Below the pieces are notes generated by a model. It was given only the letters and a program-made list of their open reading frames with translations, was not told the DNA's origin and made no database searches. From NCBI GenBank assembly GCA_009767595.1, contig VSDK01026319.1, forward strand, positions 134,035-198,034: 64,000 nt of DNA. The letters are read 5' to 3'. The stretch's first letter is position 1. Each line of letters begins with the position of its first letter. The DNA is from Symbiodinium kawagutii (lineage: Eukaryota; Sar; Dinophyceae; Suessiales; Symbiodiniaceae). This document shows, in pieces, positions 11,349 to 22,136 of this stretch. A program made the translations under genes and the position numbers.

Positions 11349-13752
11349 TGTTGCTGCTGTTAGTTGTACTGCTTGTTGGCGGTGTCTGTTGTTGTTGCTA
11401 TCTTGCTGTCTTTTCGTTTCGAAAAGGGAACTCGTACGTGTCAGTAACAGGCACAGGTTCTTTGCGGCGATACCGCCGAAATCGATGAAACCACTTGTGT
11501 ACAGAACCAACCGCATCATGGTAGACCCACAATGAGCAAAGACAAATATGTCCAAAGGTCCAGAGATGTCTATAGCGCTATAATCCATTTTGTTGTGATA
11601 GGTGCTTCATATTATGGGCATTCCCTTGCAATGGATTATGATTCATGAAACGCATTTCTATACCAGGAACTGGGAGATCCAGCTCGTCATAAACCGCTCG
11701 TATTTGATGGTAGATCACAAGCTATTGAATCGGGTTCAACTGCCGGGGTGATCTGACTCAATTTCCCTCTGATCAAACCGCATATAACCAGCAGTTCCAC
11801 CATATACACACCTACTATCACCTACATATCACATATGTACCAAATGGTTTGGTCGTTCTGATTCTGAATCATCGCTGACCATCAATCGCCTCTACCATCA
11901 TCCAGCTAATTTGTGGTTGCGTACCATCATGCTGAGTACAAATCGACCATTCTTGGTCGTTCTGCTTTTGGATCCAGTTGCCGTTACCGGGACTGATAAT
12001 CAGTCAGTTTTATCATTGGTGCAACTGGGGTTGCTTACCCACTATTAATGGTGAACCATAGTTCCATCAACCACCAAGCATTGATGGTAGTTACCTACTA
12101 GGAATGGTGTTGGCTACCTACTATCAATGGCGACCGGAAGCATATGGCCACTGTCAACCACCATCAACCTTGCCTCCGCCAGCAGAAGGGCCGCATAGCG
12201 CCGGATCTCAGCTGTCAGCTCACCCGGAAATCCACCATGAACGAGTTAGTCAATGATACATATGATGTATAATCACTGTATTATGCTTTGTTTTTTGGGA
12301 TAGTATCGATATGCTTTAGAGATTGGAATATGTGATTAGTTGGTCAGTGGTCAGTGTTGTTTTGCCATTGAACTGTGGTTTTTGGGATAGGAATTGGTCG
12401 AACCCCCCAGAAGAACACGATCAAAATTTGGGACCCAAACATATAGATCAACCGGCCACATGATGAGTCAATCTGTTGGATTGTCTTTTAGGATTACCCA
12501 AACTAAATGCCGTCTATGTATTTCTTGGGACAGAAAAAGCAAAAGCCAGTTTGCCAGACCCGACTTCAGTTTTGCTTCTCATCAGTCTTATTTCTCATTC
12601 TCAATTCCTGACATCGCCTCTGTCAAACAAGAACCAAACAGAAGAACCTTTCCATGTCACACCAATTGGCAAAGTACGAATCTGCATGTATTACTAGATC
12701 ATATGTATCATCAATATATGGCTGTGGGTCAAAACCCTGTACCCCTAGTCACCCATAATTAACCATTGTTTTCCCTGTAAAATGGTTGGTTATTATACCC
12801 CATGATTGGTTGGTTAATGTTGACCCATAGCCATATGTGCGTTTCTCAAAATAGGGGACCCCCCAAATCATCCAATATTAATCATTTATAGGAATAAACC
12901 AACCAATTTTTGGGGTTCCCTATGGCTTGAGAAACCACCATATGTGTCTGCAAAAATCATCCTGACGTTTCCATACGAACATCTTCTCCTCCCCGAAGGA
13001 TCGGCGGTAGCCGGCTGCCTCGGGGTCGCCTCCGGTGATCCGAAGCGCCAAGGCCAAAGCCAATCCTCCTGGGGCCGGCCATCTGCGGCACCAGGTGCCC
13101 AGGCGGTGCCCAGGCAGTGCCCAGGGGTCGGACTCCCAGGAGCCTGCAGGTGCTTTGCAGATAAATGTGATGGTTTGTTGTGGGATATCCAGTTGGGATA
13201 TCCACTTGTGATAGTTATTTTAGTTGTGGTGAAATACTATGATAGTTAATTCGCCAAATATCCACTGGGTTTGCCTATCTCATGGTTTGTTTGTCATCTA
13301 TCCCGAAATGATGTCATCAATATCCAAATCAAGCAACCATCGTAGAATTCTTGCTCATGATGTGTCAGCCATCCCATCATCCATCTGTCAGAATGGTCTG
13401 CCAATGTGTAGTCTATATAGTCAAAAGAATGTTGGCTACCCAAATGACAATGCTCATTCTTGGACTGTTTGAGAGGTTCTGTGTCGCAATAAACAGCCCC
13501 TTCAATCTTAAACATACCCATAAAAGGCGATCCTGAGCTGGTTGATCATGGAGGTGAATCGCGACAGTGGGGTTCATTGCGCTGTCCAGTCAGAAACTAA
13601 CCATTCATCAAACATGAATAAACAATTGATAAACCACAACCGTTATGAAGCAACCATCAATGGATGATCTGTCAAGAGCTGCATCACCGTCCTGGATCGT
13701 CCCTTTGAAGTCTCTCCAATGCCTGCGAGGCAGCGGAGCATGCCGAGGGGGC
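210..13752 (-). CDS. Third gene: Ala/Glu-rich helical protein, multi-exon, function unknown
   Basis: This is a gene-level entry for minus-strand micro-exons between 13752 and about 210. The family is not recognised. The pieces are short, helical and rich in Ala, Glu, Gln and Leu, for example LEFLEVLQDEAE and MADAAAMAALA. The chain is supported by splice phase: exon 8091-8131 ends in phase 0 and the next starts in phase 0. Exon 7752-7794 ends with one spare G and exon 6350-6378 starts with CT, giving GCT (Ala). Exons 4914-4953 and 4363-4407 continue in phase 0. Several internal exons are probably missing, and the exons at 13702-13752 and 12169-12211 are linked only by style. The gene lies downstream of the dehydrogenase on the same strand. 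The 3' end may be the stop at 210-212 or lie beyond the window. An alternative is that two unrelated genes are merged here. Confidence 0.45.
690..1125. repeat. A-rich to T-rich strand-switch region
   Basis: From about 690 to 890 the plus strand is A-rich with repeated AAGCAAA/AAATAAAA words. From about 895 to 1125 it becomes T-rich with the complementary words (TTTGCTTTTTATTTG). The two halves form an imperfect large inverted repeat. Open frames here are low-complexity and not considered coding. The rest of 540-1370 holds nothing recognised. Confidence 0.75.
1381..1516 (-). CDS. Candidate exon of the third gene
   Basis: A 136-bp segment follows an acceptor (CACTTCAG) and reads FALRCFPISEVLRSTGRGA, then FQMSGKEVGFAELHKALC. 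It ends at a possible GA donor (GCA|GATCAG). The composition differs sharply from the flanking simple-sequence DNA. No family is recognised. The plus strand of the same segment is also open, so the strand rests on splice signals and on the minus-strand neighbours. Confidence 0.45.
1710..1818. mobile_element. Family A inverted-repeat element (degenerate)
   Basis: A copy of the short element with ends related to GGTTTCTCAAAATAGGGG and CCCCTATTTTGAGAAACC. Here the ends read TTTATCAAAATAGGGG and CCCCATTTTAAGAAACC. The rest of 1520-4360 is degenerate simple sequence, with an A-rich CAACAG-type tract at 2575-2705 and a frame at 3029-3275 (plus, LCLPSNLVKLHGFNDKDG) that could not be placed. Confidence 0.7.
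4060..4175. repeat. Degenerate tandem AGTGGTTTAT-type repeat
   Basis: About ten imperfect copies of a 10-15 bp unit based on AGTGGTTTATAGTGG. No coding signal. Confidence 0.8.
4363..4407 (-). CDS. Exon of the third gene (45 bp)
   Basis: Acceptor GGCTTTGCAG, then 15 codons reading LPEGCIAEAKSFLPA, then a GT donor (GTGGGTC). Phase 0 at both ends, which matches a phase-0 end of the exon at 4914-4953 if its GA donor is used. Confidence 0.5.
4455..4532. repeat. (CTG)n/(GAT)n trinucleotide tract
   Basis: Six CTG units run into a GAT/GATGGT array of about 20 units. Low-complexity poly-Asp and poly-His frames over it are artefacts. Confidence 0.95.
4914..4953 (-). CDS. Exon of the third gene (about 40 bp)
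   Basis: Acceptor CGCTGCTAG, then VLEFLEVLQDEAE, a strongly amphipathic helix. The end is a GC donor (GAAG|GCCCAA) or a GA donor three bases earlier. The start phase 0 fits the phase-0 end of the exon at 6350-6378. Confidence 0.55.
5257..5515. other. Exon-like island, strand unresolved
   Basis: Normal-complexity sequence between AT-rich DNA (5035-5130) and CATCAACCGC repeats (5528-5570). The plus strand reads a disordered-looking stretch (KKPKVDEKQPSKTNGKAPVV) after an AG acceptor. The minus strand reads EMLTVGAPEMAGAAPTW after an AG. Since all confirmed genes here are minus, the plus reading may be a shadow. No family is recognised. Confidence 0.35.
6350..6378 (-). CDS. Exon of the third gene (29 bp)
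   Basis: Acceptor TCCTCGGCAG, then CT plus nine codons reading ESEANSKAA, then a GT donor (GTGCATGG). Joining to the exon at 7752-7794 turns G+CT into Ala. The longer plus-strand open frame over the same bases is taken to be a shadow. Confidence 0.5.
6680..7505. mobile_element. Fold-back element with internal 119-bp tandem repeats
   Basis: The core is 4.5 copies of a 119-120 bp unit starting at 6772, 6892, 7011, 7130 and 7249. Each begins with GGGGACCCTAATATTAAAT. The ends are related in inverse orientation: CTATTACTAAAC near 6690 and GTTTAGTAATAG near 7485. Several GGTTTTTTATATTAGGGGG blocks flank the array. No protein is encoded. It reads as a non-autonomous mobile element or satellite nucleus. 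Confidence 0.75.
7752..7794 (-). CDS. Exon of the third gene (43 bp)
   Basis: Acceptor CAGACTCAG, then VRSAMADAAAMAAL plus one spare G, then a GT donor (GTGGCTAG). An Ala-rich helix. The start phase matches the exon at 8091-8131. Confidence 0.6.
8091..8131 (-). CDS. Exon of the third gene (41 bp)
   Basis: Acceptor GTTCCACCAG, then two spare bases and 13 codons reading YDQALAAASSLST, then a GC donor (GCACCTTG). Phase 0 at the end joins directly to VRSAMADAAA. It sits immediately beside the 10-bp minisatellite. Confidence 0.5.
8177..8853. repeat. 10-bp minisatellite (TGGTGGGATA), about 67 units
   Basis: Tandem 10-bp units GGTGGGATAT with variants GGTTGGAGAT, GGTGGGACAT and GGTGGGATAG. Because 10 is not a multiple of three and the unit has no stop, long frames stay open on both strands and encode 10-residue repeats (MVGYGGIWWD and its reverse HHIPPYPTIS). 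These frames, of up to 283 codons, are not considered genes. Variant order shows higher-order duplication of blocks near 8380-8470. The following 8860-9160 holds nothing recognised. Confidence 0.95.
9163..9355 (-). CDS. Candidate long exon of the third gene
   Basis: The frame reads GDLYLRFNELTKLEAFQAHK, then LQEVIHGSMVSHGGAIAG, and ends WVRDEIGPALLE before a GT donor (GAG|GTCCGA). The composition is clearly protein-like. The acceptor is uncertain: AG sites lie before LEAFQAHK and before EVIHGS. No family is recognised. Confidence 0.55.
9720..9830. repeat. AT-rich (TA)n tract
   Basis: TATATGATATAC and (TA)n runs. The rest of 9365-9950 is low-information sequence without supported features. 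Confidence 0.8.
9958..9987 (-). CDS. Candidate exon of the third gene (30 bp)
   Basis: Acceptor GTCATCTCGCAG, then VAAWKEDSFA, then a GC donor (GCC|GCAGGG). Phase 0 at both ends. It is short, so the call depends on splice sites and composition only. Confidence 0.4.
10056..10156. mobile_element. Family A inverted-repeat element (intact)
   Basis: Left end GGTGGTTTCTCAAAATAGGG, right end CCCCTATTTTGAGAAACACC, with the family-typical centre (TTGGTTTAGTACTATAAATG). Length about 101 bp. Confidence 0.9.
10225..10875. other. Unrecognised normal-complexity stretch
   Basis: The minus frame 10225-10641 (138 codons) and a second minus frame at 10693-10875 (FNAELPLALPSDQDTE) are open, without recognisable motifs or convincing splice sites. 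The composition differs from the simple-sequence introns around it. It could be an old mobile-element or pseudogene fragment. Confidence 0.3.
11225..11365. repeat. (GTT)n trinucleotide array
   Basis: GTT/GTC units over about 140 bp. Poly-Val, poly-Leu and poly-Thr frames are artefacts. The remainder of 10880-12165 shows no supported gene. Confidence 0.95.
12169..12211 (-). CDS. Exon of the third gene (43 bp)
   Basis: Acceptor GAGCTGACAG, then EIRRYAALLLAEA with two spare bases at each side, then a GT donor (AAG|GTTGATGG). A clear amphipathic helix. Confidence 0.5.
12719..12834 (+). mobile_element. Family B element (forward)
   Basis: Begins TGGCTGTGGGTCAAAACCCT and ends TTGACCCATAGCCA, so the ends are inverted (TGGCTATGGGTCAA). 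The inside reads ACCATTGTTTTCCCT and CCCATGATTGGTTGGTTAAT. Confidence 0.85.
12840..12942. mobile_element. Family A inverted-repeat element
   Basis: GTTTCTCAAAATAGGGGACC at the left and CTTGAGAAACCACC at the right. It lies six bases from a family B copy. Confidence 0.9.
12970..13160. other. GC-rich exon-like island, frame unresolved
   Basis: Several AG acceptors and GC/GT donors occur on the minus strand, with at least three readable frames (for example DGRPQEDWLWPWRF and AAGYRRSFGEEK). The first could be the missing C-terminal 'DW' region of the dehydrogenase, but phase could not be matched to the exon at 13976-14004. Confidence 0.35.
13702..13752 (-). CDS. Exon of the third gene or of the dehydrogenase tail (51 bp)
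   Basis: Acceptor GACCATCCAG, then APSACSAASQALERLQR, then a GA donor (AGG|GACGAT). Phase 0 at both ends. The Ala-rich helix fits the third gene better than the dehydrogenase fold. A plus-strand frame with SVVSYNALV resembles a pentatricopeptide motif but has no matching continuation. Confidence 0.45.
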
Positions 13753-13975
13753 CTGGATGGTCCAGCTGGATCCAAGGTCTGTGGTCAGCTACAACGCACT
13801 GGTCTTCCCAACGATCAAGGTACAACACTGCCAGAACTCCTGGAGGACACACTGGCTCTCATGGTCGATGTTGATGGTTCACTATGGTTGACTCAGGGGC
13901 CCCCCATGGGGGGCCAATGCTTGTGGTGGAACTGCCCAGGTCCCAGGGATTCCCAGGGTCGACTCTCCGCAGGAC

Positions 13976-14004
13976 TTGTTCAGCGCAGCCGGCATCTCTT
14001 CTCG
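13976..14004 (-). CDS. Dehydrogenase exon 14 (REEMPAALN), provisional
   Basis: Acceptor GCCCCCGAG, then CGA GAA GAG ATG CCG and so on, matching the family's V-P-M-P-A-A segment after the DVALVHSAAAQ exon. GT donor (GTCCTG). Phase 0 at the start. If unspliced the frame runs on to a TAG near 13882. Confidence 0.55.
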
Positions 14005-17000
14005 CTCGGGGGCCAATCGCGCCCCGGCCAGGCTGCCTGGGCGGCGCCAGCGGATCCTTTTCGTGCTCTGGAGCTGCTGTGCTGGACCACTTTGCTGGCA
14101 CAAGCAACCAGTTTCAGATCAGTCATACAGTCATCTAGATACATACATTATATCTATATAAATATACATAAATATACATAAATATATACTTAAATACTCA
14201 CACATTTGATACATACAAAGAGGTATACATCTTCAACACACATGTGGCTGTGGGTCAAAACCCTGTACCCCTGGTTGCCCATCATTAACCATTGTTTTCC
14301 TTATTATTGCTGGGGAATATCCCCCATTAGTTGGTTCATTCATATTGATCCATAGCCACATCTTCAACACATATCTAGGTTTTCCCTATGATTTGGTTAT
14401 TATAAGCCACTATTGGTTGGTTAATATCGACCCATAGCCATGTAGATCTAAAGAAATCGACCCCGGAGCGCAGCGCTCAGCACATCTCAGCGCCTTCTCA
14501 AACTGGAAGGCCTTTCTCCAGCGCTGCAATGGCGGCTGCCACCTGGTGGCCCCGGCGCCAAAAATGATGAGAGGAGGTGCTATGAATTCCTGCAGATACT
14601 ATACATGTATATGCTATAGAAATATACCCATCTATCTATCTATCTATCTATCTATCTATATATATATATATATACACATGCAAATAATTCAAAATACAAC
14701 ATATGGAAATAGGTTTTAAATGGTTTAAACAGTTTGCATATACAAGCGAGGTCATACATAACGTACCCCCAAATTGGCGGTTCCCCTGGAGAAATGACCA
14801 TGTTCAAATGCTCGGAGGTGTCATCATTTGCAGACATCATCACACGGATCTCGGAGACTTCCACTTTCAGAGATCATTGTGTGCCTTGGTGGGAAACATC
14901 GCTTGACCATCCTTACTCTCTATGTAACTTTGAGAAGGTGACGTTCAAAAGCATCTCAAGGCTCCATCTTATGGTTCTGGAACATGTCAGAGTTCGTATT
15001 TAGCGAACGCTCTCTTGATATGTTGATAGACCTAAGGACCTACACATAGATTGATGCTTGACTGCCATCTCGTACAAAGTAGAACGGCATGTTCTTATGA
15101 TGTGTTTTCACAACTCTGCATTAATTTATACATGTCTTCAGACCCAGAATGTTATCATCTGGCAGTTGCACACCTGCTTGCTGCCAGCATCTTCGGAAGT
15201 CTTCAGAGACACTGCCGACCAATCGAGCTTGCCTGGACCAGCTGGAGCACTCCTAAGTGATTGGATATCTTACTGACAGAAAATGTGGTGCTGCGCATGT
15301 TTGAGTGTCGGACTGAAGAAAATTTATGATTTTGCGTATGGACCAGCAATGATATGGCAGTTGCTCAATGATGCTCTATTTTGCATCAATGTTGCCACCT
15401 TTACATCAACAACCGCTCATTGACAATGATTCCAACCACACCATGAAATGTATGTGTTTAAAACAATATCATGTAATTACTATGCCATACGCACACAATG
15501 TATACTGTGTATACATATATAATATGTGGTGGTTTCTCAAAATCGGGCGAGCCCAAAATCATCCTTTTCAAACCATCTAGAGTAATAAACAGACCTATTT
15601 CGAGAAACCCCTATATATAGTTAAATTTATGTATATATATATATATATACACATTTGACATACATACATCAGATATGTATGTATATATATATATATATGA
15701 GTGTTTCTTAAAATAGGGGTACCCCAAGTCATCCTTCATTCAGCATTTGTAGTAAACAAACCAACCACTTTGCACCGCGAGAGAGTTCACTTGTGTCGGA
15801 TCATCCACAGCTCTGGTCGGCGCCTCGTCCAGCGTTCTGGGAAGCCACAAAGCGATCCCGCAGTAAGGAGGCCAAGGGCATGGGACATCGAGCCTGCGAG
15901 CTATCACACTACCCAGCATCCCCCCAGCACCCATTGGCCCACTTGGAATGCGCTTGGAAGGTCTTTGAGCTCTCAAAACTGTGCTTTTTTGCGACATTTG
16001 CGGATTTTGGTCATCACACAGCGAATCAATGCTCAGACTCTTTAGCCTCTTTCTGTGATCAAAGTTGTAGCAGCTATGCCTGTACCTCTCATTTTCCATT
16101 TGCTGAGCATCGAACAAAATACCGACTCTTCTCTTGGAGTTCATAATTAGTCATGATCAACCGGTGAGGCTAATGTTCCCAAATGTTCTCAAGTATCGCT
16201 GATTACCATCGTAATACCAAAAGTCTCTACAAGAATTGGTTGTATCCAAAAGATCAAATCATCATCTTGCTTTCGGGTTTTTTAATCATGATAGTAGTGA
16301 TACGCGTTGTAATCAACAAAAGAATAGAATGGCATTGTCTATTTGTCTTGCCAAATGTAGGTTGTATTCATAGATCATAACATCAAATAAGCAACCAAAA
16401 AATAATACGTATATCTCAGCATTGACATGTCGCAACCCCTTCATCAACCGATTCAATTAAGCGTTTGAACCCATCATTGATATTCACTCATAAAATCCAA
16501 TGAATGCGTCATAGCTAATAATAATTACAACCAACTACCCATGAATCTCGGCCCATATACATTGCTATCAATCTAATCTAATTGCCAGATTTGTTGACAG
16601 AACCAGTTTAGAAATCATTCTTAGTAGTAAATGTAATGAACCAACCATATCTCGCAGGTTTCCTTTTGTGAGAACCCCTAGAAAACGACAACTGTCCAAC
16701 ATTAAGCCATTCAACCATAAACCATTTCATACATAAACCTCTAGTTGAAGGGTATATCATTTCTATCTATATCTATATCTATGTCTATATCTATATCTAT
16801 GTCTATATCTATATCTATGTCTATATCTATATATATATATATGTCTATATATCTATATAAATGTAAATATATATATATACCCATACACACGGATATCCGT
16901 GGTTCCCTATGGCTTCATAAACCCTCCCACCACTGGTAGCAGCCTCCCTGGCTGGTTGCGCTGCCCTGCACCGTACCTGTGCAGCTGCGCTGTGCACCAA

Positions 17001-18349
17001 GGCGACGTCCTGCCGCGCACGCGTTTTTCTCGGTGGTGTCGTGCCACCGGCCGTAGGTCACACGCTGAAATGATGCAGATCTAAATAGATTTGAAATGAA
17101 GATGTGATTTATAGATATAGCTATAAACAATGCATAGATTTTTTAGAAAAAATATATGAATAGAGAAAATCAATGAATATATTAACATACAATCAATATC
17201 TAGCTATCCATTTGTCTATAATACATCCAGTTATATTGTATATACATGAAACCGTACATATCATCACCTTCGGTGTCTAGTGCATCGGGGCCGGCAACCT
17301 GGGATCACCTCACTGGGAAGATCTACCGGGAAGACTGCCGCCTGCAACGGCTGCCCAAAAAAGGGGCAGCGGGTGGCCCGAGGGGAGCGAGGGGATTGGT
17401 GGAGTTCTTGCTGCCATATGTTAGCCATAGATTCAGCATTAACCATTGATATTATCATTAATAATCATCAATCAGCCATTAATAACCATGAATCATGCCT
17501 AGTAACCACTGCGATAACCATGAATCATCACTATCAACCACCATTAAAAACCATGAATCATCACTATTCACATCTATTAACCACTATAAACCACCCAGTC
17601 TCACCCACTAAGGACCATGACCATGACCATGACAACCCTCCGTGCCTTGCTGCCCAGGTCCAAGGCAAAATGGGCCTAGGAACTGAGGACAGGGCAGCAA
17701 TGAGTTCACCAGCGGGAACTGCGCTAGGAATCACCAGGAAAGTAGGGGCGGTTGTAGGTGGTTGTAGGGGGTTATAAGATAGAGTTATAGGTTGTGAATC
17801 AGGGGTGAATCAGGGGGTTCTAGGGAGTTTTACAGGATTCTAGGGGGTTCTAGATGCTTATGGTTACAGTGGTTATAGGGGCTTATAGGGGTCACCAGAA
17901 GTTCACTACCTGCTATTCTGACAGAATTACTCAGTGGGTTCATCACCACCTGGAACTGCATTGCCGATGAACAACCTATAACCCATAACCCTTTGTAGAG
18001 GGTTGATGCAACTAAAAACTAACCATTGTCAAACAGGGCCTGCATTGGGCCCTGGTCTGTCCATAAATCGGGTCACACTAAAACCTATGGTGCACCGGCC
18101 GGACTCTCATTCAAAACATGCTGCAAGTATCATGGAGTCTCAACAGTTCTAGAACAACACTATCTGCTTCAGCCGGGGGATGCTCACATGCAACCGTTCA
18201 TTGGCTATCATTGACTGCTTATTGGCAACTACCAGCCATTTCTCAAGCATCTTTGATCGTCAGTAGCCAATACTAATCTTAATAGTTCACAGTTCTGAAC
18301 CATTCTGGCAAACTATCTACAAGTATACATGTAAGCATATACACAGTAC

Positions 18350-18386
<37 letters not shown>

Positions 18387-21300
18387 GCTATCATCATATC
18401 TGTAAATAGCATATATGACAATCTAACTCTTCATTACCCATCATGAACCCTTTCACAACTCACCATGACTGATCCCAGTGGTGCACCCCAGCCACCAGTG
18501 GTGCCCAGGTGCATCCGGATATGGATGATGATCTCGAGCAGCGACGCGGTGACCATATCCGCGGTAGATCAAACAATCAAAAATGGTCGAAGACCTTGGT
18601 GAAAGGAACTTCTGGGGATGACCCCAGTTGCCATGTGATGGGGGAAATCATGTGAAGCAGTGAGAGATATATGTGGGAAGGTATGGAAATACATGGATAT
18701 ACTATACAAATATATATATATATATATTATAATGATATGATATTGTGTGATATTGATATAGATACACGAATTACATGATATGGGAAAAAAAAGCATGGAA
18801 TGAGCTGCTGCCCCGGTTCTAATTTAAATGGCTCAAGCGGCGGAACGACCGGGTAACTATCTTTGTTTGGCACAGGTTTCATGCCCTTGATGAATTTGAT
18901 AAATGGAACCCTCTACGATTCTTCAGGCTATGACAAACATACCCTGAGTCCTCGCAGTCTTGAAGCATTCTCTCAGCTGTCTATGAAAGTGTCATATCCA
19001 TTCTATACATTTCTATACAGTTTTCGTGCCCAAGAATTGGACTATGGAACATGCCAGATCTGATGATTTCTTGGAGGTGTGCCATCAGTACCTCTGATTG
19101 GCTCCCAGATCTGCACCTGGAGCTAAGGCTGCAGCATCAAGCTCACAAACTTCTCACGATCGACCTCAACCGACAAAGCGATCCATCATGGGGCCATCGT
19201 GGGTTCATGGAAGATGGCATCACTTCGCACAAAAAAGGTTCTCTCCAGGTAAAAAAAAACGGAACAAACGTATTGGTGCTCTCAGTCCCTGTACATGCAT
19301 ATGAGGATACATATTTGGCCGATATGTTGATGTATGATATCTGTAGGGGTGCGTTCATACCATCTTCCAACGGACCGATACCATTTCCACGAAGTGCATT
19401 CAAGAATTTAGAAACCACTACCGGCAGCCACTCAGACCAAGTGAGCCATGGAACTGTGGAGTCCCATTGGTCGTTGGTTGCCCACGTTGGATTGTGATGA
19501 GACTGTTTGATTGCTGGTTGTTTCTCAGAATAGGGGTATGTACCCCAAAATAGCTGGTTTATTACTATAAGTGGTCAATATTGGATGATTTGGGGGTATC
19601 CCTATGACTTGAGAAACACCCTGGTGGTTTCAAGCCCTACGAAAACTTTTCGTCAATGATTCACCTCCATCGGAGAGACGCGTCCGCACTCCCCGGTCCC
19701 ACACGCCCACAGTGCGCAGAAAAATATGATTTCGATCAATTTGGATCATATTTTTCGATAACATCATATGATTTCCCAACCATTTGGATCCATTGGGCAA
19801 TACGTTATGGAAAATAAGAAATGCTTGAACTCACCAACCGGCCTATATTTTGCCAAATGTTGGGGTAACAAAAATGTATCAACATTTTTGATTACCCCAA
19901 CATTTGGCAAACATTAATTGTCAAGCAACAATATGGTGGTTTCTCAAGTCATAGGGGTACCCCCAAATCATCCAACTCTAACCATTTGTAGCTATAAACA
20001 AGCCATTTTTTTGGGGGGTCCCCTATTTTGAGAAACCCCCATATAGCCAGATTGTGAAAGAATATAGCCAGATTATCACCTTTGCTTGCACGGAGCAACT
20101 CATTCAGCCGGAGCACGTCGTAGCTTTCTGCCAAGGCTGATGCCTTCACACACAGACCAGGGACTCAAGAGAGGTCTGGACAGAGCAATCAGCAAGGCTG
20201 AAATGATGATTTCTTAAAGATGGTTGGTTTATGTATCATAAATAGTTGGTAATCAATGATTTTCTTAAATCGTTGGGACTCAAGAGACTCAATGCTGAAA
20301 TGATGGGGCTATCGGTGCATAACCAACCAACCAATGGTTCATTGGCTGGTTAGTGGTTTATAATAGGGGACGATGACTAACAATTATAGGGGATATATAC
20401 CAACTATATGGCTATGGGTCAAGGCTTTAACCAACCAGTTTCATGGGGGATACGTTCACCAACGGTAATAGCGGGAAAACAGTGGCTAATGCTGTGGGAA
20501 CCAGGGGTACAGGGTGAAGTGACCCACAGCCACGGTTTCTTAAAATGCATCACCCCAAAAAAATGGTTGGTTTAGTATCACAAATAGTTTGCAAAGGACA
20601 ATTTCGGATAATTTTACTGATTGCATTTGCCCGGTTTGCCCTCTGGTATGTTTGGCAAATCTCCCTTGTATGATTCTATGATAAACACTCCGTTAGAAAC
20701 CTTTGGTTTGCGGCAAGCCTACTCATTCGGGCGCAGAATTGAGAAATTCCAGGGCACAAAAGACATCATGACTTGCAGGTTGACTGTTAGTAATAAAGTT
20801 CTTCTGACATTGAGCAGAATGTCACTTCAACATCAATTCCTGAACTTACACCTGGTTGGTGATTTCAACCCCTATGCCAAATATTCGTCAACCAACCGTT
20901 TGTTAATAACTACTAGGGGAAAAAATGTTCAAAACCATCAACAAGTAGTTGTTTAACTTATCATTGTTGCTTTGTATCTCCTATCATCAACCATCATTGA
21001 TGGTCAGTTACATGATTTACCTATCCCTGTGCCATCCACTGGCTTGGACCAGCGAACGAAACGCGCCTCTGAAAGCGATTGGATCGCAGCAGCGATCAGG
21101 AAATTGCCTCCAAGTTTCACCTGGGATGACCGGTTTCTTCACCGCAGGGACGCTGGTATGGAAATTGCAGTCATGAACCTGAGACAAGTAATCGAGAAGT
21201 GAATGGATGATCCAAAGAAGGAGCTATGTTCGAAAGGTTCAAAACACCCAGGTGTCATCCGGTGGTGATAGCTGGTTTGTAGAAAAATGAGAATTGGTTT

Positions 21301-22066
21301 TGATCAAGTGGCTCAAACAGCAAACATCTCTCTACATTGATGTACATCAAAACACCGAGCTAGCTTCTAATCAACAGCCTGAAACGCAGTCAGTAGAATG
21401 AAACCCCAACTGCATTCGAAATTCTGAAACCATGACAATTTCCGTACAAATCTCTTGATCCTTTCCCCCAATCATGACCTCTCCCTAGAACCCTTGGGGA
21501 CACCGTTGATCCACCAACAGCTGGATGCTGGAAGTATGGCTCAGTTCTGCTCAGCTGTGCAAGGCCCCAACCACGTTGGCGGCACCAGCATCTTCGCCAA
21601 AATCATGGACTCCCAATGCAGTTTTCTCCAGCAAAGGGACCTGAGTGAAGCAGCAACCACAACAACTATTGCTACTGCTACTGCTACTGCTGCTGCAACG
21701 TCCTACCTCCTACGTCCTACTACCACAACCACACCCGAAACAGCAGCGGCAAAGAGAAGAACAGCATCATGCATTGAGCCAAGGCGCCAATCTGTGGATG
21801 GAACCCAAGCATGCCGAAGCATCCCCATTCATTTGTGGTACCTGGCTCTAAACCACCATGAATCATCAGCCATCATCAGCCTCTTAATCACCATTCACCA
21901 CCATCAGTAACCCACACTGCCGGTTGGATCTGCCACCTGCCTCAGAGCCCGACCACTCGCTCTTTGGCCCACGCTGGTCCCGAAACCTAGCAGCGAGGGC
22001 AGGCCAAGGGTCAGATGCACCTGGGGGCCTTTCTTGACACGGCAGATTATACTGATGATTCTGCAA

Positions 22067-22136
<70 letters not shown>

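Noticed and set aside
13690..13800. Pentatricopeptide-repeat-like motif (DPRSVVSYNALV) on the plus strand
   Set aside because: The residues that should follow in a PPR unit are absent, and the minus strand gives a clean phase-0 exon over the same bases.
17246..17777. Plus-strand frames with exon-like composition (TWDHLTGKIYREDCRLQR)
   Set aside because: Part of the region is the reverse of dehydrogenase exon 12, and no family or phase chain supports a plus gene. A minor real exon at 17280-17420 cannot be excluded.
20972..21202. Plus-strand frame with a protein-like stretch (SDWIAAAIRKLPPSFTWDD)
   Set aside because: The reverse strand of the same bases encodes VKLGGNFLIAAAIQSLSE with correct splice sites and phase for the dehydrogenase.
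21455..21910. Plus-strand 151-codon frame
   Set aside because: It covers dehydrogenase exon 8 in reverse and a low-complexity Thr/Ala tract; taken to be a shadow.
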